From Methylomonas sp. MK1 (lineage in GTDB: Bacteria > Pseudomonadota > Gammaproteobacteria > Methylococcales > Methylomonadaceae), in assembly GCF_000365425.1 (NCBI RefSeq), contig NZ_AQOV01000002.1, positions 248,001-312,000 on the forward strand: DNA of 64,000 nucleotides, given 5' to 3'. Under the pieces are notes generated by a model. The model saw nothing but the letters and a program-made list of their open reading frames with translations, had not been told where the DNA came from and did no database searches. Of this stretch, positions 27,351 to 37,999 are shown one piece after another. The position numbers and the translations under genes were made by a program. Numbering within the stretch: position 1 is the stretch's first letter; the number at the start of each line of letters is the position of its first letter.

Positions 27351-30011
27351 CTTTTCCAGCCCTATCGCCGCGTAAATGACTACGCTAACCCCCAAAATCA
27401 ACAGCCACTCGTCACGCCCGATTGCCGCGCTACCGAACAAGGCCTGCATCGGTGGCCAGTAGGTAAACAGTAGTTGCAGCAAGGTCATGCTAACCACGCC
27501 AAAAATCAGCCATAGATTGGAAAATACGCCGACGCGGAACATCGAATAATTTAGCGAGCGGCAGTTGAATAGATAAAACAAGGAACCGAATACAAACACG
27601 TTGACCGCTACGGTGCGGGCTTTGGCCAGGGTTTCGTTGTGCGATAGTTCCCATTCGAACAGGCCGAACGCGCCGGCTAGCAATAAAAAGCCGACCAGAC
27701 AGATACGAAACATCAGGTGTTTGGTCAAGATCGGTTGTTTGCGGTTACGCGGCTTACGCAGCATCAAGCCTGGTTCCTTGGGTTCGAAAGCCAGCATCAA
27801 GCCCAGTAACACCGCAGTGGTCATATTGATCCACAGAATTTGCAGGGGTGTGATCGGCAGGGCGACATTGGCGAATACGGCGGCAGTAATCACCAGACCC
27901 TCGCCGAGATTGGTCGGCAAGGTCCAGGCGATGAATTTCACCAGATTGTCGAACACGCCGCGACCTTCCTCTACCGCCGCTTCTATGGTAGCGAAGTGGT
28001 CGTCAGTCAATACCATGGCTGCGGCTTCTTTGGCGACTTCGGTGCCGCCCATGCCCATCGCCACGCCGATGTTGGCTTGCCGCAGTGCCGGGGCATCGTT
28101 GACGCCGTCCCCGGTCATGGCTACCACGTGACCGTTGGCTTGCAGCGCTTGCACCAATTGCAATTTTTGCTCCGGCGCGATGCGGGCGAATACATCGCAG
28201 TCCTTGACGTGTTTGCGATAGTCGGCCTCGCTGTAGTTTTGCAGTTCGGCGCCGCTGATTACGCGTTCGGTGTGGCGCATACTCAGCTGCTTGGCGATGG
28301 CCAGCGCGGTGACTGGGTGGTCGCCGGTGATCATTTTCACCGAGATACCGGCCTTATAACAGGCGGCAATGGCTCTGGCAGCCTCGGGGCGGGGCGGGTC
28401 GATCATGGCTTGCAAGCCCAGAAAAGTCAGGCCGCCACCCACTTCGCGGTGTTCAACGGCATCGTCATTGTGCTCTGCACGTGCAAAGGCCAGGACTCTC
28501 AAGCCTTGTGCGGCAAACGCTTCGGCTTGTTGGTTCAGGCGGTCTTTATCCAGCGGCACCAATTGCATGTCGGCGGCAAAGGCCTTGTCGCAGCGCTGTA
28601 ACAGGCTTTCCAGGGAACCTTTCAAATAAATATGCCGGGCATCCTCGGCTAGATCGTGGTGCAAGGTTGCCATGAATTGGTGTTCCGATTCGAAAGGAAT
28701 CGCGTCCAGACGCGGATGATCGCCGCTGACGCTGGCTTGATGCAGACCGGCTTTGTGGGCGGCTACCAACAAGGCGGCTTCGGTAGGATCGCCTTCGATA
28801 CGCCAGCTGTCGGCGTCGGCGATTAATCGGGCGTCGTTGCAAAGCAGTCCGGCTTTTAGACATTCCAATAATGTCGGTTTTTGGGTTGGGTTGACCGCTT
28901 GTCTATTACTGCTGAATTCGCCGTCCGGCGTGTAGCCGCTGCCGCTGACCTCGAATACTTCACCGCCGGCCTGCACGAATTGCACGGTCATTTGGTTTTG
29001 CGTCAAGGTGCCGGTCTTGTCCGAACAGATCACCGTGGTACTGCCCAGTGTTTCCACCGCCGGCAGTTTGCGAATGATGGCATTGCGCTTGGCCATCCGC
29101 GAGACGCCGATAGCCAGGGTAATGGTCAACGCGGCCGGCAGGCCTTCCGGGATGGCGCCAACTGCCAGCGCCACCGAAGCCATGAACATATTCAGCATGG
29201 TTTCGCCGCGCCAAACACCCACCGCAAAGGTTACCGCCGCGCAGCCGACGATGACCCAGAGCAACAATTGACTGAATTGGCTCATTTTTAGGGTTAGCGG
29301 CGTTTCCAGTGGTTCGGCGCTGCCGATCAGCTTGTTGATGCGGCCAATCTCGGTGTTGTCGCCGGTGCTGACGACTACGGCCAGCCCGCTGCCGTAACTG
29401 ACCAGTGTCGAGGAATACGCCATATTGGCGCGATCAGCCAATAACGTAGCTGAGGGCAGGGTTTGCGCCTGTTTTTCCACGGGTACAGATTCGCCGGTGA
29501 GTGCGGACTCGTCGATTTTCAGTTCGCGGCTTTGCAACAGGCGCAAATCCGCCGGTACCTTGTCGCCGGATTGCAGGAACACCAAGTCGCCGGGCACTAA
29601 TTCCGCGGCGGCGATACTCCGGCGTTTGCCGTCGCGCAGGACATTGCTGCTGATGTTCAAGGTCTGCGCCAGCGCGTTAATGGCTTTGAGGGCGTTGGCT
29701 TCCTGGATGAAGCCGATCACAGCATTGATGATGACGACGCCGAAGATTACGCTGCTGTCGGTCCATTCCTCTAGGAACGCGGTGGTGGCAGCGGAGAACA
29801 GCAGGATGTAGATCAAGGGCTGATGAAATTGCGCCAGTAATAAAAGCAAGGGGCCTTTACCACGGCGAGCAGTCAGACGGTTTGCGCCTTTTGCCGCTAG
29901 GCGTTTTTGCGCTTCTCCATCACTCAGGCCTTGCCCCAGTTCTACGCCAAAATGCGTTAATACAGTTTCCGGCGTTTGGCTGTGCCAGTCGGCTTTAGGG
30001 TAATTGTCCAT
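27321..30011 (-). CDS. P2-type cation-transporting ATPase
   Basis: An 896-aa P-type ATPase with cation-ATPase N-domain (about 8-75), actuator TGES loop (172-175), PEGLP in M4 (288-292), phosphorylation site DKTGTLT (Asp331), nucleotide-binding domain, TGD and GDGVNDAPAL hinge, and a C-terminal multi-helix domain (about 700-890). The VGAIPEGLPA motif and overall layout place it with Ca2+/Mn2+ or H+/Na+ P2 pumps rather than heavy-metal P1B pumps; no Cys-rich metal domain is present. The ion cannot be decided from sequence alone. Confidence 0.92.
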   Translation of the reverse strand: MDNYPKADWHSQTPETVLTHFGVELGQGLSDGEAQKRLAAKGANRLTARRGKGPLLLLLAQFHQPLIYILLFSAATTAFLEEWTDSSVIFGVVIINAVIGFIQEANALKAINALAQTLNISSNVLRDGKRRSIAAAELVPGDLVFLQSGDKVPADLRLLQSRELKIDESALTGESVPVEKQAQTLPSATLLADRANMAYSSTLVSYGSGLAVVVSTGDNTEIGRINKLIGSAEPLETPLTLKMSQFSQLLLWVIVGCAAVTFAVGVWRGETMLNMFMASVALAVGAIPEGLPAALTITLAIGVSRMAKRNAIIRKLPAVETLGSTTVICSDKTGTLTQNQMTVQFVQAGGEVFEVSGSGYTPDGEFSSNRQAVNPTQKPTLLECLKAGLLCNDARLIADADSWRIEGDPTEAALLVAAHKAGLHQASVSGDHPRLDAIPFESEHQFMATLHHDLAEDARHIYLKGSLESLLQRCDKAFAADMQLVPLDKDRLNQQAEAFAAQGLRVLAFARAEHNDDAVEHREVGGGLTFLGLQAMIDPPRPEAARAIAACYKAGISVKMITGDHPVTALAIAKQLSMRHTERVISGAELQNYSEADYRKHVKDCDVFARIAPEQKLQLVQALQANGHVVAMTGDGVNDAPALRQANIGVAMGMGGTEVAKEAAAMVLTDDHFATIEAAVEEGRGVFDNLVKFIAWTLPTNLGEGLVITAAVFANVALPITPLQILWINMTTAVLLGLMLAFEPKEPGLMLRKPRNRKQPILTKHLMFRICLVGFLLLAGAFGLFEWELSHNETLAKARTVAVNVFVFGSLFYLFNCRSLNYSMFRVGVFSNLWLIFGVVSMTLLQLLFTYWPPMQALFGSAAIGRDEWLLILGVSVVIYAAIGLEKLIVRRFRRH

Positions 30012-30200
30012 ATGCTCAGATTGATGGTTGAAAACGGCGTTGGCGTAGTTGGCCCAGGGGCAAATAGGTCAGTGGCTAAACCCATGAATTGACAAACAGT
30101 ATTTTGTACTTGTTCCCTAAAAGGTATGGGGTTATAGTCCATACCCGAGGTCTATGATCTCATTCTAAATTAAAATAAAAACAAATAGTTGGAGGTATTT

Positions 30201-30407
30201 ATGGGCGGAGTTATCGAATTAATGGTGTTGATGTTGATTATTGCCATCTTCGCTTTCGCACCGTTAGGGTATTTCATTTACATGTATACCATGAAGAATG
30301 GCGAGCCGTTTGGCGACATCGAGCCGCACGGCGATAGCGATTCGGCGCTATTGAGAAATGTCAGTAAAGCCATTCTGATGGTTAAAGGCAAGCTGGGTAA
30401 AAATTAA
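30201..30407 (+). CDS. Small single-helix membrane protein, 68 aa
   Basis: One N-terminal membrane helix (IELMVLMLIIAIFAFAPLGY), then a cytosolic polar segment with the pattern DSALLRNV and a basic C-terminus. A second protein at 61381 shares AFAPLG at the end of its helix and a DSVLKRHF segment, so these are paralogues of an unnamed family. GGAGG lies 6 bases before the ATG. Its own terminator follows, so it is monocistronic. A hairpin (GGTATGG / CCATACC) is in the leader at about 30122-30145. Confidence 0.8.
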   Translation: MGGVIELMVLMLIIAIFAFAPLGYFIYMYTMKNGEPFGDIEPHGDSDSALLRNVSKAILMVKGKLGKN

Positions 30408-30434
30408 ATTAGCGCTTTTGTTCGTCAGTCATAG

Positions 30435-30460
30435 AAAGCCGGGGCCAGCCCGGCTTTTTT
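30435..30460 (+). terminator. Intrinsic terminator after the small membrane protein
   Basis: AAAGCCGGG and CCCGGCTTT form a 9-bp stem with a GCCAG loop, running into a T tract. It could also serve the convergent moeB gene on the other strand, as the stem is flanked by A residues on that side. Confidence 0.9.
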
Positions 30461-30472
30461 GTGCGGATTAGC

Positions 30473-31219
30473 TTATTTCGAGCCGCAGCTTGGGCAATTT
30501 GGGTTTTTCTTCAAGCGCATGCTGTGCCATTCCATACTCAGTCCGTCCAGCAACAGTAAGCGGCCCGTCAATGTGCTGCCGGTGTTGACTATCAACTTTA
30601 TCGTTTCCAAGGCCTGGATGCTGCCGACGATGCCGGTGATCGGCGCTATCACGCCGTTTCTGGCGCAATTTTGCAATTCCTCGCCGTCGCTTTGATAGAG
30701 GCAGTTATAGCACGGGCTATCGTTTAACCCCGGCGTAAACACGCTGACTTGACCCTCGAAGCGGATCGCCGCGCCAGATACCAATGGAGTTTGTTGGTCG
30801 ACGCAAGCCTTATTGATGGCAAAGCGGGTGGTGAAGTTATCGCTGCAATCCAGCACCACATCAGCATCCGCCACTTCTACAAGTAGCTGTTCGCCGGCTA
30901 ATCGCTGTTTGCGAGCAAATACTTTTACGCCAGGATTAATTTTTTCCAGAGTCTGTTGGGTTGAAATAACTTTATCCAACCCTATATCGGCTGTGCTGTG
31001 AGCAATCTGGCGTTGCAAATTGGTCAAATCGACCTGATCGTCGTCGTAAACGGTGATCTGGCCGATACCCGCCGCGGCCAGATACATAGAGGCAGGTGAG
31101 CCTAAACCACCAGCGCCTACTATTAACACTTTGGCATCGAGTAGTTTTTGCTGACCGGCAATATCGATTTGCGGCAGCATGATTTGCCGGCTGTAACGGA
31201 GTAATTGTTCGTCGTTCAT
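30473..31219 (-). CDS. moeB: Molybdopterin-synthase adenylyltransferase (MoeB/ThiF family)
   Basis: A 248-aa E1-like enzyme that adenylates the C-terminal Gly of a small sulfur-carrier (MoaD, or ThiS if it is ThiF). It begins with the family's LLRYSRQIMLPQID, has the nucleotide motif VLIVGAGGLGSPA, and the two zinc-binding CxxC pairs, CYNC and CPSC. Without a rhodanese domain and with no thiamine genes nearby, MoeB is the better call; a molybdate transporter elsewhere in the window is compatible. Divergent from groES. Confidence 0.88.
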   Translation of the reverse strand: MNDEQLLRYSRQIMLPQIDIAGQQKLLDAKVLIVGAGGLGSPASMYLAAAGIGQITVYDDDQVDLTNLQRQIAHSTADIGLDKVISTQQTLEKINPGVKVFARKQRLAGEQLLVEVADADVVLDCSDNFTTRFAINKACVDQQTPLVSGAAIRFEGQVSVFTPGLNDSPCYNCLYQSDGEELQNCARNGVIAPITGIVGSIQALETIKLIVNTGSTLTGRLLLLDGLSMEWHSMRLKKNPNCPSCGSK

Positions 31220-31261
31220 GGTTTGCAGAGGTTGGGTGAGGCGCAGATGATGCCAAAGAGC

Positions 31262-31315
31262 TTGACAGAGTGCAAAAGCCGGATATTATTAGCACTCGTT
31301 GCTAGAGAGTGCTAA
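31262..31315 (+). promoter_or_regulatory. groESL promoter with CIRCE operator
   Basis: TTGACA (31262-31267), 16-bp spacer and TATTAT (31284-31289) form a sigma-70 promoter. Overlapping its end is TTAGCACTC-N9-GAGTGCTAA (31289-31315), a perfect CIRCE element, the binding site of the HrcA repressor. groESL is therefore expected to be repressed by HrcA and induced by heat. Confidence 0.95.
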
Positions 31316-31424
31316 TAAACTTGAGGCCGCTTAAAAGCTCGCTTCTTCCGTAAGGGGTAGCTGTTTTTTAAATAGCTTTATTAAGTTTTTAACCTTTAAC
31401 TTTATCTACATTAAGGAGACATTG

Positions 31425-31712
31425 ATGAAAATTCGTCCGTTACATGACCGTATCGTCGTAAAACGCGTTGAAGAAGAAACCAAAACCGCTGGTGGCATCG
31501 TGCTGCCCGGTTCAGCTGCAGAAAAACCAAGCGAAGGCGAAGTTCTGGCAGTCGGTTCAGGTAAACCGTTAGATAACGGCCAAGTGCGTGCCCTGGAAGT
31601 TAAAGTTGGCGACAGAGTGTTGTTCGGCAAATATTCCGGCACCGAAGTTAAAGTCGATGGCGAGCAATACATCGTCATGCGCGAAGAAGACATCATGGGT
31701 GTTTTGGGTTAA
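31425..31712 (+). CDS. groES: Co-chaperonin GroES
   Basis: A 95-aa Gro[15 protein letters not shown] opening, mobile loop around residues 17-32 ([15 protein letters not shown]), and the closing EDIMGVL. It caps the GroEL chamber as a heptamer. AAGGAGA precedes the ATG at 31425 (the TTG just before is not used). It is followed after 56 bases by groEL. Confidence 0.98.
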   Translation: MKIRPLHDRIVVKRVEEETKTAGGIVLPGSAAEKPSEGEVLAVGSGKPLDNGQVRALEVKVGDRVLFGKYSGTEVKVDGEQYIVMREEDIMGVLG

Positions 31713-31765
31713 TCCCAATTCGTTCGACACACTCTTTTTCAATTTAACCAATATCTCAGGAATAA

Positions 31766-33409
<1,644 letters not shown>

Positions 33410-33430
33410 TCGCCGTTCGGCCTCGGCCAG

Positions 33431-33466
33431 AAAACCCCGGTTGCCGCGAGGTGCCGGGGTTTTTTA
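33431..33466 (+). terminator. Intrinsic terminator of groESL
   Basis: AAAACCCCGG and CCGGGGTTTT enclose a 13-base loop and run into a T-rich tail ending TTATT, 20 bases after the groEL stop. Confidence 0.92.
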
Positions 33467-33586
33467 TTGCCTAGCGCTTTTGGTGTGGAACGTTTTACGA
33501 TGTATTGCCATGCAATAGATTGATTTTTGCTGCGAAACATTCGATAACGGTATCAGGAAATTATTCTCAGCTCGAAGCTATTAACC

Positions 33587-34333
33587 ATGACCAACGATTT
33601 TTCGATTCTGATTGCCGACGACAATGAAATCAATCTATGGCTATTGCGCGAGCAGTTGGAATACTGGACGACGAATATCACGTCGGCAAAAGACGGGCGG
33701 GAGGCCTGGCAATTATTGCAACAACGCCGCTACGACTTCATCTTCCTGGATGTAAATATGCCGTTTTTGAGTGGTTTCGATGTCGCCGTAAATTTGCGCG
33801 GCACCGAAAACTACAATCGGCAAACGCCGGCAGTCGCCGTCACGGCTCACGCGCAAAATCAGCAGCAGGAACGGGCAATTGCAGCCGGGTTTAACGAATG
33901 TCTGGTCAAGCCGGTCCGCCTTTACCAGTTGGAGCAATTGCTGGTGCGTTGGCGGCAACATGAGCCAGTGAATGCCGAGTATTATGCCGGGCAACTTTTG
34001 CGTAAAGCCCAAGATAATAAGCAATTGAGCCAAGTCATGATGGTCAAATTATTTGAGCAGTTGCCGGGATTAATACTTGAGATCGAGCGGGCCGTGGACA
34101 ATGGCTTACTGCAACAGGCTTGGGAGTTGAACCATAAACTGCATGGCACCTTTTGTTTTTACGATTTTGCCGACTGCCTGGCGGTCGTCGAGAACTTGCA
34201 AAAAGCATTGGCACAAGCCGACGCAGAGTTGGCGCGCCAGCGCTTTAGTACGATGAAAATTAAGCTGGTTCGGCTTTTGGATAACCAGGATCAAGTTCTG
34301 AAATATCTGGGTGACGATGGTTGCATACTATGA
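33587..34333 (+). CDS. Receiver-Hpt two-domain signalling protein
   Basis: A 248-aa protein. Residues 1-125 are a response-regulator receiver with acidic D11/D12, phospho-acceptor D55 (FLDVNMP), T86 and K108. Residues about 145-240 are an Hpt phosphotransfer domain with His183 in HKLHGTFCFYD. It lacks a DNA-binding output, so it likely relays phosphate within a multistep phosphorelay; the partner hybrid kinase is not in the window. Monocistronic, 33586 and before holding only the groESL terminator. Confidence 0.88.
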   Translation: MTNDFSILIADDNEINLWLLREQLEYWTTNITSAKDGREAWQLLQQRRYDFIFLDVNMPFLSGFDVAVNLRGTENYNRQTPAVAVTAHAQNQQQERAIAAGFNECLVKPVRLYQLEQLLVRWRQHEPVNAEYYAGQLLRKAQDNKQLSQVMMVKLFEQLPGLILEIERAVDNGLLQQAWELNHKLHGTFCFYDFADCLAVVENLQKALAQADAELARQRFSTMKIKLVRLLDNQDQVLKYLGDDGCIL

Positions 34334-34460
34334 CCAAGGTGAATCTGGCGTGGTTCTAACTTGGCCACTTTTAGCGACTGCCGCGCTTTCCAGTTCGACG
34401 CGCCCGCGCAAATGATGCAAACTGCACCCTATATTGCAAAGTAAAGACAAGGTAGCTTTT

Positions 34461-35951
34461 ATGAATACAGACCCCTGCACTTACGTCATTTTCGGTGCTA
34501 CCGGCAATTTGGCGCGATTGAAGCTGATGCCCGGTTTCTATCATCTGGAGCTGGAAAAAAAACTGCCGGAAGGTACGCGTATCCTGGCGGTGGGCCGCCG
34601 TCCCTGGGATCGAGCGACTTGGCTGGCAGAAGTGAAGACCTTACTGCTAGAACAGGCAAATACGCCTTTGGACGAGGCCGTATTCAACCGTTTTGCCGAA
34701 AGGCTGGATTATCATCGCGGCGATCTCGATCAGCCGGAATGCTATAAAACCCTGGCGGAAACCCTAAACGCTCAGCCGCGATTTTCCCGCAATATGGCCT
34801 TCTATCTCGCCATCGGTCCCAGCGATTTCGGCAACGTCATCGAGTCCTTGAGCCAGGTGGAACTGCTGAACGAAGAATATGGCTGGCGACGCGTGGTGAT
34901 CGAAAAACCGTTCGGTTACGATCTGGAAAGTGCGCAGGCCTTGCAAAAACGCCTCAGCCGGTACTTGAGCGAAGACCAGATTTACCGCATCGACCATTAT
35001 CTGGGTAAAGGTATGGTGCAGAACGTATTGGTGTTTCGTTTCGCCAATGTCATGTTGGAACCCTTATGGAATCGAAATTACATCGATCATGTGCAGATTA
35101 CGCACTCCGAAGAGCTGGGCATAGGTAGCCGCGGCGAATATTACGACAGCGCCGGAGCGATGCGCGACATGTTGCAAAGCCATCTATTGCAACTGTTGAC
35201 GCTGGTGGCGATGGAGCCGCCGGTGTCTATGGACGCTGAATCGCTGCGCGACGAAAAAGTCAAAGTGCTGAAGTCCATTCGGCCGATCCCGAAATCGGCC
35301 GTGCATGCGCATGCCTTTCGCGGCCAATATGCCCGAGGCAATATCGACGGTCATAAGGTGGTTGGCTACCTGGAAGAAGCCAATATTCCCGCTGACAGCA
35401 GTACCGAAACCTATGCGGCGATGAAATTGTTGATCGACAACTGGCGCTGGCGCGGCGTGCCGTTTTATTTACGTACCGGCAAACGCATGGCCAAGGGCCA
35501 ATCCTCGATTTCGATCTGTTTTCGGCATCCGCCGTTTCAATTTTTCCGCGATACCCATGTGCAGTGCATGACGCCGAACTGGATATTGTTGGGGATTCAG
35601 CCCGAAGAATGCATCCGCATCGAAATGACCGTCAAGGAGCCGGGCTTAGAAATGCGTACTCGCACCACCAGTCTGGATGCCAGCTTCCGCAATCCCGACG
35701 AACGCCGCGTGGATGCTTACGAAGATTTGTTATTGGATGTGATGAAAGGCGACCGTTCGCTATTTTTGCGTTTCGACGAAGTGGAATATGCCTGGCGCAT
35801 CGTTGACCCGATTTTGCAAAATTGGGTAACCGAGCGGGACTATATCGCCACCTATCCGGCCGGCTCCTGGGGACCGGAAGAAAGCCGCCGCTTGTTCGAG
35901 AAGGAAGACCAGTATTGGCGCAGTTCCTTGATGCCGGAGTGTCAGCCGTAA
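34461..35951 (+). CDS. zwf: Glucose-6-phosphate 1-dehydrogenase
   Basis: A 496-aa NAD(P)-dependent enzyme oxidising glucose-6-phosphate to 6-phosphogluconolactone. The N-terminal dinucleotide fold reads [16 protein letters not shown], and the active-site signature [13 protein letters not shown] carries the catalytic His/Lys. In RuMP methanotrophs this enzyme feeds dissimilatory formaldehyde oxidation and the Entner-Doudoroff branch. AAGGTAGC precedes the ATG at 34461; an upstream TTG frame opening at 34434 is rejected. Confidence 0.96.
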   Translation: MNTDPCTYVIFGATGNLARLKLMPGFYHLELEKKLPEGTRILAVGRRPWDRATWLAEVKTLLLEQANTPLDEAVFNRFAERLDYHRGDLDQPECYKTLAETLNAQPRFSRNMAFYLAIGPSDFGNVIESLSQVELLNEEYGWRRVVIEKPFGYDLESAQALQKRLSRYLSEDQIYRIDHYLGKGMVQNVLVFRFANVMLEPLWNRNYIDHVQITHSEELGIGSRGEYYDSAGAMRDMLQSHLLQLLTLVAMEPPVSMDAESLRDEKVKVLKSIRPIPKSAVHAHAFRGQYARGNIDGHKVVGYLEEANIPADSSTETYAAMKLLIDNWRWRGVPFYLRTGKRMAKGQSSISICFRHPPFQFFRDTHVQCMTPNWILLGIQPEECIRIEMTVKEPGLEMRTRTTSLDASFRNPDERRVDAYEDLLLDVMKGDRSLFLRFDEVEYAWRIVDPILQNWVTERDYIATYPAGSWGPEESRRLFEKEDQYWRSSLMPECQP

Positions 35952-36042
35952 CAAAGGCTCCTGTGGTTTCTGTTAGTCATTCTTACCACGATGCGGTAGC
36001 GCCCGGTTTCTTCCGTCTTGCGGATTATTAACTCGACCCTTA

Positions 36043-36135
36043 ACTGCCGTTCGCCCTGACGAAGAGCAAACCGGCCTGAGCTCCGACGCGCTCAACGCGA
36101 ACGGAATATCAGTGCTAAATAGGGCCGGGTTGATA
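36043..36135. repeat. Dispersed repeat copy in the zwf-sigma factor gap
   Basis: GCCGTTCGCC ... GCGAACGGAAT followed by AATAGGGCCGGGTTGAT. A closely related arrangement, inverted, occupies 52566-52722, and the GGGCCGGGT core recurs at 61848-61856. The rest of the 35952-36346 gap holds no gene and only a short hairpin (TGAAATGCC / GGCATTTCA, about 36169-36193). Confidence 0.6.
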
Positions 36136-36346
36136 AGTGTTTCGAGCCAACGAAAAACAAAACTGCGTGAAATGCCGTGGGGGTGTGGCATTTCACACGG
36201 TTTTATGAAGCCCACCAAGCCTTAGATTTTTTCCGAACCAGCACAAAGCCCTTATTCTCAGGCGTTTAAGTCTCTGAATCCAGTCATGGCGTGAACTTTG
36301 CTGCGCCAAATGCCACGATTAACTCCAGCATGGCCTGGCTTCGCGC

Positions 36347-36856
36347 ATGGCATTTTCAGACCACGATATTTACCGAATTTTTTTAAGTACCCGCCCGCAA
36401 ATCCAGCGTTTTTTGCGACAGCGCATTCGTTGCGACGACACTGCGGCCGATCTGATTCAAGACATTTTTTTGAGATTGACGCTGTTGAAGCCACCTCCCG
36501 CCAGTGAGATCGAAGTCCAGGCCTGGCTGTTTAAAGTGGCATCCAATCTATCTCTCGATCATCTGCGCACGCAAAAACGCCGTTATGAACTGCTTGATCA
36601 ATATCTGGGCGACGAAACCGACATCGACGCTTCGGCAGCGCCGGAGCGGACGGCGGAAGCGCAAGATCAATTGCGGCACATTCAGCTGGCACTGGCCGAT
36701 TTGCCTGATCAATGCGCCGAGATTTTATACTTAAGCCGTATCGAGGGCTTAAGCCATATTGAAATTGCCAAGCAACTGAAAATCTCGACCAGTTGGGTGG
36801 AAAAACAGCTGGCAAAAGCGTTGCTGCACTGCCGGCAGGCTGTTGATAGCCAATGA
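36347..36856 (+). CDS. FecI-like ECF sigma factor, module A
   Basis: A 169-aa sigma-70 family ECF factor: region 2 with DLIQDIFLRL and a WLFKVASNLSLDHLR segment, region 4 with DLPDQCAEILYL and the SHIEIAKQLKISTSWVEKQLAKAL helix-turn-helix. Followed by a FecR-like gene, a TonB-dependent receptor and a PepSY gene: the architecture of cell-surface signalling, where a loaded outer-membrane receptor frees the sigma factor to transcribe its own receptor gene. A Fur box is not obvious upstream. Confidence 0.92.
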   Translation: MAFSDHDIYRIFLSTRPQIQRFLRQRIRCDDTAADLIQDIFLRLTLLKPPPASEIEVQAWLFKVASNLSLDHLRTQKRRYELLDQYLGDETDIDASAAPERTAEAQDQLRHIQLALADLPDQCAEILYLSRIEGLSHIEIAKQLKISTSWVEKQLAKALLHCRQAVDSQ

Positions 36857-36920
36857 GCTTAGTGTGGATTTAAGCGCCGTGGATCGTTATAGTAAATATC
36901 CCGCTCCAAACAACGCCGTA

Positions 36921-37895
36921 ATGAACGAAACTTCTTCAACTCGCCGAGAAGCCTTGCAGCAACAAGCCGTTGCCTGGCACGTGCGCCTAAAGTCCGGTGC
37001 TGCCAATGACACGGTATTGGCTGAGTTCGAAAACTGGCGGTCGCAAAACCCCGAACACGAGCAAGCCTATCGTGATGTCGAGACCCTTTGGCAACACCTG
37101 CCGCGGCCGCTGCTCGCTGACCGGCAACGCCGCCGCGCGCTGGCGATAAGGCAGCGGCGAGGGCGTAGGCTAAAGCGCGGATTGGGCTTGGCTGCGGCCG
37201 CTTCGCTGCTGCTGAGCGTGATGAGTGGTTTTTATCCGGATTACTTGCAACATCCGCTGGCAGACTACCGTACCCGCATCGGCGAGCAGACCTCAATTAC
37301 GCTGGCCGACGGCAGTATCGCGCACCTGAATACCGATACCGCCATCGATGTGTCAATCAATGCCAATGAGCGACGCATTGAATTGCTGCGCGGCGAGGCC
37401 GAATTTGACGTGGCGCATGACGAGCACAAGCCGTTTCGGGTCGTATCCGGTTCTACGTCCACAGAAGCGTTGGGCACCCGCTTTATCGTCCGTTACGACG
37501 GCCAAGCCGGCGCGGTTACGCTATTGCAAGGCAAAGTCCGGAGTAGCAGGCCGTCCGCGCACGGTGCGCAAGCCGATAGCGCCACACTGCAACCCGGCCA
37601 ACAACTATGCTTCAATACCGAGATGCTGGGCGTGCCGCAAGCAGTCGAATTAAGCAACGCCGACGCCTGGCGCCGCGGCCGCTTGTTGATGAATTTCGTA
37701 CCGTTAAAACAGGTTATCGCCGAAATCAACCGCTACCGGCGCAGCCAAATCCGTTTATTGGACGACAGTCTGGCGGAACGCGAAGTGAATATCGCCGTAG
37801 ACATCAAGCAAATCGATGTCTGGCTACAGGCTTTGCAGCAAACTTTGCCAATCAAGGCCGTTGAAGCGGGGCCGTTCGTGTTTTTGCAGTCTTGA
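36921..37895 (+). CDS. FecR-like anti-sigma/sensor protein, module A
   Basis: A 324-aa inner-membrane regulator. Cytosolic N-terminal DUF4880 region (about 8-60, binds sigma), one membrane helix (about 93-112), the periplasmic FecR domain (GEQTSITLADGSIAHLNTDT, ELLRGEAEFDVAHD, EALGTRFIV) and a C-terminal secretin/TonB-like short domain that contacts the receptor's N-terminal domain. The ATG at 36921 is chosen because the protein then starts just ahead of DUF4880; a TTG at 36843 overlaps the sigma gene. Confidence 0.9.
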   Translation: MNETSSTRREALQQQAVAWHVRLKSGAANDTVLAEFENWRSQNPEHEQAYRDVETLWQHLPRPLLADRQRRRALAIRQRRGRRLKRGLGLAAAASLLLSVMSGFYPDYLQHPLADYRTRIGEQTSITLADGSIAHLNTDTAIDVSINANERRIELLRGEAEFDVAHDEHKPFRVVSGSTSTEALGTRFIVRYDGQAGAVTLLQGKVRSSRPSAHGAQADSATLQPGQQLCFNTEMLGVPQAVELSNADAWRRGRLLMNFVPLKQVIAEINRYRRSQIRLLDDSLAEREVNIAVDIKQIDVWLQALQQTLPIKAVEAGPFVFLQS

Positions 37896-37999
37896 TGGCC
37901 GGCTTTGCTGCCTGCGACAATTTGCCACACATCCTTTAGTACGGCTCAGCCAGCCGCCAATCGTTCTCAGCTAAAACCCACTCAAACTGAGGACACATC